Assembly: GCA_025345505.1 (NCBI GenBank)
Contig: JANVCC010000026.1
Coordinates: forward strand, 700,873 to 764,872
Source: Todiramphus chloris collaris
Taxonomy: Eukaryota > Chordata > Aves > Coraciiformes > Alcedinidae
Length of the DNA stretch: 64,000 nt
Direction: 5' to 3'
The notes beneath the pieces were generated by a model that did no database searches, had not been told where the DNA came from, and saw only the letters and a program-made list of their open reading frames with translations. This document shows, one piece after another, positions 45,401 to 60,400 of the stretch. A program made the position numbers and the translations under genes. Positions within the stretch are counted from its first letter, which is position 1; the number at the start of each line of letters is the position of its first letter.

Positions 45401-48400
45401 ATTAGACACATTTCCAGTTTTTTCAAAAGTTTTGATCTTGTTAAATTATCTCTGCTTTTGTTCTTGAGCATCTTTCTTTCCTTAATACTTTTGGTTCCTC
45501 TGTGCCACTGTCCTAAAAATAGTGTTTTTCTCGGTTGCTGTAGATTGGCAAGCTTTTCCAGATCAGGCAGGACAAAACCACAAAAATCAATCTCTCTCCT
45601 AGATTTGAATGAACCCAAAATCGCCAATCAGCGACTTGTTTCAATAAAATGAAACAGAGCAAAAGTTACTTTTGTTTTATTAGCCAATTCGATGTTAATT
45701 ATTTGTGGTCTAAAATGCCAAATGCCATATGCACAGCTCTCTGCTTTCAACCATTAGCAGTGTTCCTCGGTCTCAGTGCCAAATCCTCCCTTGTTCAGTG
45801 TTTGTTTAACACAATAGTGACACCCACTGGCTTACTCAATACTTTTTTTTTTCCATGGTTCCAACAGGGTTAAAACACAAAACAAAATACAGCATGAAAA
45901 ATGTTTTCAGCACTTCTCTGTCATTTGTTGTGCTTCAGTGAGGTACCAGGGTGTGGATAGTAAGCTGCATCATCAGGTTCTATATTCCTGCAGCATCTTG
46001 GATCACTGAAAAACATGAAAACAAGAGCACAGAATTTGCCAGTACTCTGCAGCGTGACCCAGATGCTAAGAAAAGTCAAGCACTAAGAGTTACTATTGCA
46101 TTTAATCAGCTCAAAATCCGACTATTAAAAAACAAATGTAGTTATCCAATACCACAAAGTCATTATGTGACCTGCTGTTTGGGAACACACTGAGAATGAA
46201 GTACGTGAGGCTGATCCTCATTCGCTGTTTAACCCGCAGGCACAGGAAAATGTGCTTTGTTAAGGACAAGCGAGTGGCTCTAATGCCAAGATGTGTGCTT
46301 TCTCAGACTTACCTCATCTTGACAGTTAATATTTAGAAGGTTTACTTTGGAGCCTTGGCTTACAGTGAAAATGGTTTTGGTCCCAGTCCCACACAGTTAG
46401 AGTGGAGGAGTGGAAACATCCCAGAATGGGACGCCCCTACAAGCCCTGGAAGCTGTGGTTTTGCTCTTCCAAAAGGGGAGAGGACATGGGTGGAGCTTAG
46501 AGCAGCAGCAGATGCTCCCACCTCACTGAGCAAACTACAAAAGAAAACATCTGTCTGCAAACGCTGTTGTGTGAGCTCCTCTCTCACCCCCAGACTGCTC
46601 TGTTTGCCTCCCTTGCTCCATCCTGCTCCTGGGAAAGAGAGGGAGACTGGTCCCAGGTCTGAGTATGGCGCAGGGGGACGAAGGGACCTCTGTTACCTGC
46701 CTGCAGCCCGGTCCCGTGGCAGGACTGGGCATCTCCCTTTCAGTTCACATGAACAGAAGGTACCTGTGCTTCACCTCTCACTGGTACCTCCTCCCAACCT
46801 GGACCTGCCCTAACGGCAGGCAATAGCTGGATGACTTCTGAAATTATCGGTGAAGAAAAGCAAGACAGAATTCACTCTAATAGCATCAACCAGTTTGTTT
46901 TGGTTTTTTAATTTCCAGTGAAGACTCCTTTAAAACACTGTGCCAAAGGGCACGATTAAGTGCTCAGGGCACTCTAAAAACCAGGGGCTTTTTGGTGTCT
47001 CATGGACACTGAAAAAAGTGCTTCCAAACAGCCTCGCTCTTTGCCTTTTCCAAACAGTATGAAATGCTTTGCTGCGTGATTCTGAAATATTTGCAGTCTT
47101 AGTCTTAGGAAGCATACTTAATTAAAAAATAATATAGTCTTGTTTAGTCAAAAGTCAGTTTCTTACTGCAGGTCAAGCCCAGGATATGCTAAAATAACAG
47201 ACTGTAGTCTTGGCATGGGTAGTTCCTGACCTAGACAATTAACAAGGCATTGAAATCCTAGAGGAATTTATTGGCATCAGATGGCAGAGCACGCATAATA
47301 TTCTGTTCATTTTAACTGAGCTAATTTGTCGTTTCCACATGAGCATGACTACCTTCATCCTCTTTATTTGTACAGCTGTCCTGAGACTGTAATGCTGTGG
47401 TAGTCACATTGGATGGGCACAAATAATAGATGGGATAATAGATGTTATGACATGGTATCAGTTTGGTCTTAACAAAGCTCCCAGTCATTATCAGTCTTTG
47501 AGCTGAAAGAAAGAAAGACAATCCACCAGCTTCACATGGCATGCTAAAGTTGGATCAGCTGCCAAACCTATTGTGAGTTCTGGATCCAGTGACTCTGCTT
47601 TATGACTTCACCACCTCCTACTGAAGACATAAACCGTGGAGTCAATTAAATTCACAGGGTAGCATCTAACGAAGACATTTCATCAGCCTAAAGGGCCACG
47701 TGTCCTGCAAGTGTTTATTGGTTAATTATGATGGGTAATTACCACAGAAATCATACAGTATCTCCGGTTTTTTTCCCTCGATTATTATCAAAATCAGATT
47801 TCTTCAACTGTCCAGAGGATATAACATGATTTGAAAATTTTCAGCTCTTGAATGCTGAGCATATACACTATGAACTGAAAATATTCAGGTTGCTGCAGAA
47901 ACTCGACAACAAGATGCACTGTTAAGAAAAAGGCATTTGAGAGCTAGTGAGAAATATCTTATGAATTTTCTTTTCCTGATGGTGGATGTTACATTTTGCA
48001 CCTTGACAAACAGCAAGTCAGGTGTGCTAAAGAAACATACCACTTCCACTAGAGGGAAAGGTTCAAACATTCAAGTATTAGTCTCATCTATTTCACTTCT
48101 CTTACACTAAAAGCCATGCTTCAATTACAATGGCTGTCCAGTCTCTGTTTTATCAAGTATTTCAAGGGTATAATAGCTTCTTTAAGAGTACTTCAGTGAG
48201 TAAATGCCTTTTTACAACAGAGGATCTGCAAGGCATTGCCAATGGACAGGCTGGAACTGTTCACACAAGAAATCACGCCCAGAATCCTGAACTGTCCATT
48301 CTCTGTTAACAAGGGTGTGGAAGCAGTGGGCTTTAATACTGCTAGCCCTTAATTTGCATAATATTTTAACACTGCTCAAATTATGATATCAAGAAAATTC

Positions 48401-51400
48401 TAAGACAGCCTGTTGATTGTGCCCTGAAATTTTTGCCGGTGACTTCATTGGAAGCAGGGTCAAGGTTGAAGTGAGAGGAGACAGTAAAGACAAGTGGAAC
48501 ATGAGATGGATAAGGATACCTTTTCAGGTAGTCTCTATTTGTAAGCATAGGACTTCTTTTCTCAGCTTCAGGGCTAAATTCCTGTTCATAGCCTCTGGAC
48601 CACTGGTGACCCAGCCCTCCTTCCTGTACAGCATAGCCCTGTAGTACGTTCCTGCTCCAGGCAGGTAGTAATTTCCCTTCTCTTAACTCTGTTTCTTTGC
48701 TGGTTTGATGGGATGATGCATAGCATGCCTTTCTTCACGTCCAACTGCCAAATCACACTGATGTTATTGACGTATTTTAAAAGGCAAATAGAGACTAAAT
48801 AAAAAGAGTTTTAGGTCCCTGCTTGCAATTCCTGAGGTGAGATTCTGCTCCGGCAGATTCAGGCTGTTGAAGTGTTTACCCTGAGAAGCAAGCAGTTCAC
48901 TTCTGTTACTTCAATATAATTTGACTCCTGAGGCACCTGCATCCAATCACCTTTCCTCTCTGTCATTTTGCTTCCCTTCAATCCATTCACAGAAATAAAC
49001 GTAGGGTCTGTCAGCTCTCTGAATGGAGGATGTACTGAAGTACTCTTTACTGCCCTCGAGTGGTCTTAGATGCTTTCCTTGGGAATGTCTGGGGCTCCTT
49101 TTGGCTCTCCTTTTAATCATGTGGTATAGTTAATTGATAGATGAATTCTGAGAAGCAAGCAGAGCACTCCTCAGTTGAGAACCAAAACAAGTTATGAACA
49201 AAGATAACGCCCCAGAATGAAAAAGATGAGTAAGAGAAACAGAGACCTGTAAATACGTAGATTTTTTTGCGGGGTGAAAGTGCAGACAGGTCACATGCGA
49301 AGTCTGGTTAGAAAGCTTGCTTCATTCAGCACTTTGCATCTATGATTTAATAGTTGTTTAGCAGCACAGAACAAAACCTGCGACAAATCCAAAACAACTC
49401 CACGACAATGCTACAGACTGAAAAGTCCACGGAAAGTGGCATGGGAAGTATTTTTTCCTGCAGGAGAATATATATAACACGTTGGAAAAATTAGCAGAAA
49501 TCCATGGTATGGCCTATATGGCATTGCATGTACAGATACTCAATTTAGAGCTATTTATACATAAATCACATTCTGCAACCTCCCAAACCATTTCAACGTG
49601 CTCTATTAAAGGTGATACTTCCTGTAAATATCTTGGCTAATAAATATAATTTTTTTCTACAGGAAGCTTCATGACTTTTGAATAAGAAATTAAGATCTAA
49701 GCATGATTATGGAAGATATGCAAGCTAGGAAAAATTAAGATAATTAGCATAGTCTGACTTAAGAGAAAGAAAGATCTCCATTTGTTCTGACTGTGTATAA
49801 AGTCCCTTTGTCTAAAACGAGCTATCACTTCTCCCATGGCAAAACTAGGATGCTCAGTGGAGTCTTATGCTTGCAGAAGGTGATACTTACATTGATAGAG
49901 CCAGAAAGACCTGCAGTTTATCCCAGCCATCTCAGAGATGTGGTGCTGGAGACCTGGTGAAGGTGAAATGATCACCTTGAGCTAGGTGTTAAATTTGCAG
50001 GTCATGTTATGTAGCACAGAATGCACAGCGCAGACCTGCAGGCTGCACAGCAAACTGCTCTGAATCATGACCGGCTGTGCATTGCAAGCCGTGTTTTACC
50101 CGTGGAGTCGCCTCCGCCATGCTGCCTGCTGCGAGGTTTACAGTCAACTCTCTGCCTTCTTTTCAGGGTCAGCCTGGTGAGCTGGGAGCTCAGGGTCCGA
50201 TTGGGTCCTTGGGATCTACAGGACCACCTGGTCTGCCAGGGGAAAAAGGACAGAGAGGTGAGAATGGGCAGCCCGGGCCAGCTGGAGAAAAAGGTGATAA
50301 GGTAGGAAACACCACAGACTGGTCTTTGAGGTGGATACAGTATGGCATGTTAAATATTGGCAATGGGAACAGAACCCAGAGGATCAAAAGGCACTGGCCA
50401 AACTGTACTGCTGCTCACACAAAGTTCTCACTGCAATTAATCGCAGCTTGCTTGAACAATTTTTGCGGCGTGGATTGCAAAATTATCACTGTCAGAAGAC
50501 AAAGTAGAATGAAACAGACCCAGGCCCTGACTGATCCTCTGGAACCTCAGAGAGGGCTGTAGGAGGACTGGGGAGCTGGAGGGAGGACTATGGTGCTTTT
50601 ACAAGTGCTGCACACTAACCAGAATTTTATCACCACTTAGGGAGTATAAATTGCAGTTCACGTCCACATCTTTCCTGGCTGTACAACCCCTGTGCTTGGC
50701 TCCTGGTACTTTATATTACTTTTTATGGTCTAATTCCACTGATCTCAGTGGATGACTGAAATCACTAATGCTGGTATTAAGCACGCCTGAAATGTAAGCA
50801 CTGTAAATAGACTTTGTGCTGCCAGAATTATCAAAACAGGAGCAGAGCTGTGAAATTACGCACACAATTATTTTCTAAGTTATAGTCAACTTCCCCATCT
50901 CTGTCATTTTATAACCTTTGGGGAATGAATGGTATGAGAGTTGGACATTTGTCCAGTGCTGCACCATCCGTTACACAGGTATCCATTGGCACTGGCCTCC
51001 TGCTAAGACCATAGAACATTTTTCAGATATTTTTTTCTGACAGTTACAGCTTTTGAGTCATATTTCAAACCAGACTGTTTCTTGCTATATAGTATCACAT
51101 ATTCTTATTTTTAATTTTTTTGTAAGAGTTAATGTCCTCAGCAACTTGGTTTTTTTTCACATCACATTTTTTAGGGCCCAACTGGAGTCCCAGGATTTCC
51201 TGGTTTAGATGGTGTTCCTGTAAGTATTGAACAAATATCACTTTATAAAAAGCAACAGTAAGTCTAGTACTTTTAACCTGAATAGGGATGTAAGAAGGGA
51301 AGTGGGTCCTAAGTATATCTTTAGAAGCATGAGATTATGTATTTATCTGAATGTCATCTTCAGTGTGGAAATGGGTGTGGTAAAAGATGCAGTATTTTGA

Positions 51401-54400
51401 AAAATGGTCTTTATTAGAACTGAATTCCTACGCTGTTATTGGCTTCATATGGATCAAAGTCAAAATGTTGAATTTTGAAAGAGCAAACAGAACCAAAAAC
51501 TGAGTGGGTGTCTTAGCATCTGCTTGTCAGCTGTCCACACTTGACAATGGGACTGCTGCCAGAATTATCTGTATAATGTAGAGGTCACGAGGCCAAAATT
51601 TAACACACACGCACAAAAAAAAGAAGCTCTCCCAAGAAATGTATATTCCTCTTCTGAAAAATGTTAATTAGAAACCCATGTCCACAAATTGGGATGAGGA
51701 ACCTTAAAGGTAACATTGACAAAATCATTTCAGACAAATGGCCAGGACCCCTGATGATTCTTCATAACCCCCTAAAAAAAACAAAGCAAAACACATTTGG
51801 GGAGAAAATTACTATTTGTTCCCTACAAAAATATTTAATTCTGGGAAAATAATTTTTCCTCCAATTAAGAGATCATTCCAAGGGAAATCTCACTGTTTCT
51901 ATTGCCTAGTGTCTAATTTGCAGAAGAACTAACCCCTATCTGGACATGAGTTAGTTCTTGCTAGGTTAGAAGATCAGTTTCTCAGTTCTTGAATGTATAG
52001 TCACAGTATCTGCAATTACTGCATGCTTCAGTCAAGCCGTGTCCCGATTTTCCTTGGTTTATCCCATCAGTTAAAAAATACGAAGCTGCTTGAGGTGACT
52101 TCTGGGTATCTCTTCAGCTTTCCTTTACAGCCACAAGAAAGATTATAGTTAGAGAGCTAGCATCTGCGCTCTCTGAATAAATAGCACATGGCTTTTGGAC
52201 TCAAGTGAGAGCTCGGTCTGGCCAGTGCTGTTCCTGTTATACCTACTATGTACCAAAAAGATATAAAATATCATTTCTATTGATCACGATAGAAGACATT
52301 TCTAATGCAAAGAGCATGAAGCTGGGACCATTGTGAGATGTCCTCTCTTTCAGATCCAAGATACTCGTTTCTGAATTGTTCTGTTAATTTAAGTAATTCC
52401 CTACTTATCATGGTGTAGCTCTAATTAATATTAAACTGTCTTTCAGGGATTATCAGGAAGTGAAGGACCCAGGGGCCTGCGTGGCTTAGATGGCTGCAAT
52501 GGCTCCAGAGGAGATCCAGGATTTCCAGGCGAAAATGGTTATATTGGACCAAGAGGTCCTTATGTACGTGCAAGGCATTCCTGCTGCCTGGGATACTGTA
52601 TGTGTGCATGTCCCCTTCCCAGCTAACGGCCCTTCAAGTGATTAATATCTGCTTAGTTGGTCTGAAAGCTTCCCTGAAACATCCTAAATAATAAAACCTA
52701 CAATTTACATGAAAAGTCAAATGTATTTAGTAGGAGCTAAATAACAGGCTGGTGCAGGTGTGAAAAGGTGTGATGAAAAATATAGCAATTAGAAAAGAAA
52801 CATACAATTTTGGTTTGGGACCTGCAATAAATGCTATGAAATACACAACCTGATAAAAAAAATGGATAATAACCTCATTTGTTAACACCTCTCAAAATAA
52901 CCCATTAACCCTCCAAACAGTAAGATTACTTCTGCCCGAACTAATTTTACCTGTATTTTCTTTTGTACTACGGCTTTCAAAATAGAGATTTGCTTTTTAT
53001 AATTAGCCAAATGACATAGGAAAAAATGAGGTGTGGGAGAACTTACAGCATAAATCCTCCCAATTCCAGGAGTGTGCTCTTTGGCAGGCCTAGAAAAGTA
53101 TTTGCCACCTACAAAGAAAGGGAGACACAACAGGCATGTAGCCTTGGATACGCACACGCAAATTCCACTGCAAATTAATTTAGCTCCCCAGAAAAGCAAG
53201 ACATAGTAACCATATCTGCTTGTGTACAGGAATGCTATTCCAGCCTCTCTATGCAGATTGCCTGGTTTTCAATCAATTTCTTCCACCAAGTACCAACTAT
53301 ATATTACAGCTAACATTTTTCTTATTTATAACCTTGTCCCATCTAATTTTATTTAACACAATGCACACATTCATCAGCTTTGCTTCTGTTACCTTGTAGA
53401 ATCTGTACATATATTAGCAAAGAAAGGGATTTCTATTTCTACATCCTCACCTAGCCATGTAGAAGGCAATAAACGGAATCTAATCAAGATGTTTGATTAC
53501 ACAAGAGATCACATGTAAAATAACTGAAGACAAATACAACTCTCGGTGTGTTTAGTGCGTTCCCTAGCAGCTGTTGTTTGACCTGTAATCCGCTTCCAGT
53601 CTACTGTAGCTGTATCCAGCTGCAGACAACTGTAACTCTTATTTTTAAAACTGTACCATTCCAGGGATAAGCACTTTCCCTGTTTCAGTCAGAGTTCAGG
53701 ATTTGAGCAGCCAGTGTATAAGATTGGGAAAGCAGTAGTTACAGAGGAGTTATGTTCTGTGTAAAACAGCATCCCATTTTATTGAAATCAATAGTTAAGC
53801 GATAACTTAGTTAAATCACATCCAGTACATTTTGATTTCAAATGAGAAAGCTTCAGAAATAACTTCTTAGTAGATCTGTTCTTCAGATATGTACATATCA
53901 TGCTCTTAACGGTCAATTGAGCATTACAAATAAATCTCACAAAAGCAATCATCTGTTCCTACTAAGTCAGATTGAGGTTGCGAGGGCGCTGATATTGGCA
54001 AAGTTTTAAAAAGGACTCCCTGGGAGTCCCACAGGAGCTTAGTTTTTGACAATACAGGGCATACAGAAGGCCATTTTACTTTTAAGGGTCTTGCTAGCTG
54101 AAAAAACAGCAAAAGGCTCCTGCAGTGATAGTGTTTCTGCTGGATTACCTAGTGACTTTGGGGCACCAGAAAAGCACAGCCTGAGAAAGTACCAGTCCAA
54201 GGTAATGGAAGATATCAGGAAGTGGATCATGTTGTAAAAAACTTTTTTTTTTTTTTTTTTTTTCTTCTTTAAAGGGATATCCGGGGCAAAAAGGAGAAAA
54301 AGGAAATTCAGTCTATGTTTCACATTTTGGAAAAGGACCTCCAGTAAGTATCTAATTGTGTGTGGGGGGGGGAAAAATCGTATCTTGTAAGAAAATATAT

Positions 54401-57400
54401 AGCAAATATAATTGTTCTTATAACTCCTCATGGTTTAATAAAGTTTGGTGACCAAAAAAAAAAAAAAAAGAATAGAAGCAAATATACAACTAGAATAGAT
54501 AGCTTGTGATCTTATTAGCTATGAAGTTAGAAAAAAAACACAACAAAGCTTGTAATGATTCATTTGCTAAATAATTGTCATTACAGGGAGACAGAGGACA
54601 TCCTGGACCCCCTGGCAGGCCTGTAAGTACAGTCAGGGGGTTCTGTACATGCTTTTTGTCTTCACTAGCTTTCAAATTTTCCCTGTTAGTAAAGAGATGT
54701 TGATGTTTCTCCCTGCCTGCCTTAAACAATAAAATTCTAGAATAAAGCGTAACAAACATTGAGTCCCCATGGCCTGCCCCTGTGACCATGCTGGCCAAAA
54801 AGGAGGAGAAACAGTCCACACCCGTCTGCAGTAGCTGTGCCTTGGGCAGTTGTCACCCTAGTACTCACAGTTTGCAGAATATTTTCACTATAAAATTCAA
54901 GATGTGTAGAGATGTCACACCTTCAACAGTAGCTGGTAGATCTCCCAAGAACAGGTAGCACATGTCCATATTTTGTACATAAAAACATGTGGGCAAAAGA
55001 GAGTTCAGTTTTGTTGCTGAATCACTCTCTTAATGGCTTTGGGTTTCTCAAACCCTTCCAAATATATCCACTGATGAACTGTACCAAGTCCCCCCACTGT
55101 AGCACAATTCCTGACAAAGTACGCATTCCATCCATTAGTAACATATTATTGTGCTTGAGGTGTCATCCAGAAGCTGATGCTGAGCTGCTCTAGTGAGAGC
55201 CTTCAGGCATGGTGTAAGCTTCAGGCCATGGGTGGAGGGCAGTGGCCAGCAAACTGAGTTTGAGCCATGCAGGCATTTTGGAGGGACTGGTTTTGTGGAT
55301 AAAGGATTATCTCTTGCTATTTTCACAAATGAACCTTTTGCCAATTTTTTCCAGGGACCTAGAGGGTCAAGAGGTGCAACGGGCCCCCCGGGATACCCAG
55401 GCCAACGAGGCTTGCCTGTAAGATCATCACACTTACTACACAGCCATCCGTTTTCAGGACATTTGTAAATTCTGGTCTAACAACTTTAGACTTGGCCTGA
55501 ATGTGAATCAAAGCCTAGAAGTCGTTTTTGAGGCAGATAGTAGAGAGATTTTTGCCTTACCTTATGAGTTTGGAAGTTCAGGAATTGGAGCAGATGTATT
55601 TCCTTCCCGTGCCCACGTGAACACGTTCATCCTGGTAGCCTGTGGTCACGGAGGAATGCTGCGAGCGCTTTCTCCTTGATTCCTTTCCCCAAGTCCACCT
55701 TGCAGGGACAGGGAGGGGGGAAGAGAAAGAGCTCAGCCCTGCTAAATGCAGTGGCCAGCAAAGGACATTGTACTGTGGGACAGCTATGTCCGAAGAGGAA
55801 ATTCTGCCTCTAGGTGCTACTGGCAAGAGGAGGAAATTCTCAAAGCAAAGCTATCTCTAAATCAGACACATTAACTTGTCTTTTTTCTCTTTTGAAGGGT
55901 ATTCCAGGTTACCCTGGTTTGCCAGGTGAACAGGTAGGCAACAACTTTTCCTGAACTTGTGAGTGAAATAATAATTTATACAAATACCTGAAGTGGCCCT
56001 TACGGCTTCTTGTTAGCAAGTTTTTCAAAGGAGTTACTTGATTAAATCCTAATGTCAGCATTTTCTGATTGTCTTCCAACTGTGTATTCTTTGTCAATTA
56101 GGGAAATCCAGGTATTGGCGTGGACGGACAAAAAGGGGAGCCGGTAAGAAAACAAACATTATTACATACGTTATTTCTGTAGTATTAGAAGTGTAAGAGT
56201 GTTGTTGGGCTCCCTGGAAGCCATTCACTTGTGTCTGTGTGCTCCCAACTAATGACATTACAGCAGACGGAGAAGTAAGAGACGTTACTGAGTCAATCAG
56301 TTCTGTGCAGAAGTGATCCCCTTAGCGAACTGCATACAGGAACCCGGCATGTTCTGGAAGGTTTGAAGAGCAACAGTGGATGTTCGGGAGCACGTCCATA
56401 GCAATTACCTTTGGTACAGACACTGCCTAAATAAACCCATCAGTACTGGCTGTACCCCATCAGTCACTGGGTCTCATCTCTTGCTATACCCAGCCAAGGA
56501 AAGGGTGTAAGAAAAGAACAAGCACGTAATAATAGTTCCTCTCCCAGGCTCCCCCCGTTAGTGTACTCAGGACTTAGAGAACCAATGCACAATACACCTG
56601 TGCGGCAGACTTGGAGCAGGAGCCACTAGTACAGAGTTCTCATTTATTTCCTTAGCCGTAACAATTATTTTTAATGACCAAGGAGAATAGGAGGGGATTA
56701 AAATTGTCACCCTTGCTCATCTGGGAAGATGGTAGAGAGGCTGACAGATCTGAATACAACCCTCTATTTATCTACAGGTATTAGTACATGTTCCGTCAGC
56801 ACAGAAATAGGTAGTGCTGTCGCACAACAGGAAAATGTGCTGAGTCTCACTGAAGCACAGCATGGAAAAGAATGTCTCTCTGCTGTTCCTTTGGCTTCCA
56901 CAGGGTGACATTGGACTTCCTGGGCCACCTGGGTCACCACTGCTAGTTGGACCTCCTGGAGCTCAGCTGTTCAAAGGAGAAAAGGTGTTAATTTGTCTTC
57001 ATATTTAACTGTGCTCAACTTGGCAAGTACAATCCTAGTATGTAATATTTGCAAGGATGGCATAGGACAAATCTTTCTTTCCATAATAAACCATCAGCTG
57101 TTGTTAAGCACCCTTTTGGGGCGGGGGGCGGGGGGGGTGGTTGGGGGGACATAGAGAGTCCATGTGCGCTTCAGACCATGTCCTTGAGGGAAGACTGTCT
57201 TGATGCAGAAAGAAAGCCCTTGTTTTGGTTTTCTTCACTTTTTCTCATGAGTAAATCATATTTCAGGCATCTCAGGTAAAGCTGGCTACTCTGCTAGTGA
57301 ATCTCTTTTGTGGCTCCTGACAAACACTTCCATTTTTCACATCTTTGATAATTAGTCTTTGAGATATCTCCAATGACATGAAAATTAAGTGTGATTTTGT

Positions 57401-60400
57401 TGTCTGTTTTTCATGCAAGTTGCTGTTATATACTGTACTTCAATATCACACCTGTGGCTACACGTGATAATGTTTGTTTGAAAAGAACAGGAGTTCCAAA
57501 AACTGCATGACAAAGCCCTGTGTTGGAGCCTCTATATCCTCAAGTCCGATTTGCTCCAATACAAAACTGAAGAGGTGAATTTGGCATTCCCAGCATCTGC
57601 AGCCTCAACTCAGGAAGCCAATAAATTTCACATATTGGATCTTAGGCTTTGGTGACACATGTTTGCTGTGTACAAGAGAGGAAGGTCTAGGAGAACTTAG
57701 ACAAACTCCTCGTATCACCTTAAAGCGTGACGTAGGCTGCCGTGCAACATGTGACACGACCATGTAGCCAGCCACCCATCCCATTCAGATTGGGGCTGTC
57801 CACAAAAGTGTAGATTTATGCATTTGAATACTTGCATCAAACTAAATAGAGCAGCAAACAAAAAAGAGCTACTGCCACGCATGTTTGTAGGAACAAAGCC
57901 CCGATTAGCAGGTCCCTGCAAGTGAAAAGATAGATCTGTCTCACTCCATGGTCATTATGCTCTTTTGACCGTGCTGACAGAAATAAAAATCAGTACATAA
58001 TTGTTTTTCTTGTTTGTCTTCTGTCTACTACACCTAGAGGAACAGGCCCAGTGCTACATAAAATACTACTTAGCAGCTGTTAGTCAGAACAGGGTTTACA
58101 AGAACATGACACTGCACATAGGGATGTCCTGCATATGAATATACACAAAAACTTTCCTTCTGTACGTAGGGTCAAAAAGGACAACCTGGGCTCACAGGAC
58201 ACAGAGGGCCACGTGGACCCAAAGTAAGTTATGTGGGTTTTTTTCATTTTTCCTTTTCTTTCACAGCTTTAACAAAGTCCTTCTCTGGTTATGTTAATCC
58301 TTTAAAGCAGAAGGTGATGTAAGAAATAATGACATTTGTGCAATAAAATTTAGTCATCACCTAAATCAGTGCAAAAGCAAAAATATTTCAAAACCCTTTG
58401 GAAAACCTTTCTGGGTCTGTTGGACACATACCTAGTGAATGTTGCCTGGCAGCAACGGGTCAGTGGTGTTTCCACTTGGCCCATTGACACACAAGGGAGT
58501 GGGTCTGTGAAAAAAATAGATGCACAGATTATTCTTTTCTCAGGAAGAGAAACAGAGAAGATCTGTATTTGTTCTTAATGAGGCGCAATGTATGTTTCCC
58601 TCCATATGTTAGGGAAGGGTTTCTACTTGACATGGGTATCCTCAAGAGCAGAGCAGGCAGAGCCACCTGCTTGGAGGAAGAGCTGCTGTTTGCTGGCTAT
58701 TCTAGCTTCACTTTTCTTTCTGTCAGCATGAGTCATTTAAACATTGGTATGGCAGTAAGGAGCTCCTGGATGCTGGGCAGAAGCAGCCACAAACAAGATT
58801 CTGGAGCTTTTACTGCTGATAGATTTGGAGGGGAAAACCCACAGGCAGGAAACTCCCAGATCTCAGAAAAACAGAAGCTAACTGTGGACAAAAGAATGAA
58901 TCTAGTTTATGTAAAAACTCGCTTAGTTTTGTAGGCAGAAGAAATGAGAACTTGAACATTGTGTTTCTAAGTCTAGCACTTACTCAGAAATTCATTTTCC
59001 ACCATAAAGGGACCACTGTTCTTCCACCAAAAAGGCACTGGAAAAGGAGACAAACCTGGTCTTTTTATATCACTTGGGAAAAGCTGGACTTCGTATACTT
59101 GCTCCAATACTGTAACTGCCCCTGCAGATAACAGTACACTTGTTAATTATAAGCAGGAACTCAAAAGATGCCCAGAGCTTTAAAAAAAATTTAAAAATTA
59201 AAAAAAAATTAAACTGTTGAAGCACACCAAGCTTAGAGAAGAGTCCCCAGCAGGTTCCGTGAGGAGCTGAAGCTGTGTAGGCACTGCTGGGGGTGCAGTA
59301 CGAAGTCAACCCCAGTGATCAAGCCTAGCAAGTGAAACAAGGTGCATTAACCTAATATATACATAGCTTAATAAACATGCACAAAAAATAGAATTTATGG
59401 CAAGCTTCATTGTGCATTGTGTTTAAATGAAGTGTTTTGAATGCTCCAGGGAACACTTGGAAGAGGAGAAAAAGGTGAAAAAGGCGTTCCTGGATTCCCC
59501 GGATTGCGGGTAAGGAAGTTGCAGAATAAGTTGCTTCATAAATTTACTATAATTAGGTTCATAATATATCTGGCAGTTTAAGTTTGCATTTCCAAGGAGG
59601 ATTTTAAGGATTTTTTTAAACTAACTTGCCATGATTTCTGTATAGAATACTTAGGAGTCCTGCCCTGGGACTCACCCTGTCTCAGACAGAATCTCATACG
59701 GACTTCCATCCTTGGAAAGCAAGTAAATCTGTAGGGTTATCTTCTAAATATTTAGAGCTGCCCCAAGCTCCTCTGGAGTAGCACAGTGCTAACAGTGTTC
59801 TTTTCATGTACTCCATACGTGCACATGTCAGTTCTTTACTGCAGCTTGTGCTTCATTTGCCTAACAGTGGTCACATGGAGTAGCACATCCACTACTGTGC
59901 TTGGTGCAATTATGATAAAAAAGTTAAGTGAAGACCCGTCTGGTTTACTTTGGTCTGTAGTTCAAATTCACACCCCTCTCTCATATAAAGTATTTGCAAA
60001 AGCTTTGCAAAGTTTGGGGAAATACCCCAAGTAATAATTATCTGAGGAAAATTAACTGCTCGGCAATTCTGAAGAGGTGTAATTTTGAATAAGCTTCTAC
60101 TATTTTAGCTCACATTCTACTTGCTTTTATCAGGGTAATCCTGGTTCTTATGGACCTGCAGGTTTTCCTGGAATGAAGGTAAGATGACAAAGTTTAAGCA
60201 GGTCCCTGAACAGTGGGATCAGTGAGCTTTAGTTTACTGTGGCTTTGTGCTGATTTGGAGTTTCCTCATACTTGATAACTCACCCTCCATTCCTTCCCTT
60301 CTCTCCTGCTACCTGGTGTTACAGAAGTTATGTGAACTCTCTTAGTATCTGCCACTCTGAAATGTGGCTGAAGGTGGCTAATGTGAAGCTGCAAGCAGGA

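Noticed and set aside
46355..46813. 152-codon plus-strand open frame in COL4A4 intron 4
   Set aside because: Low-information Pro/Ser-rich composition, no domain recognised and no supporting signals.
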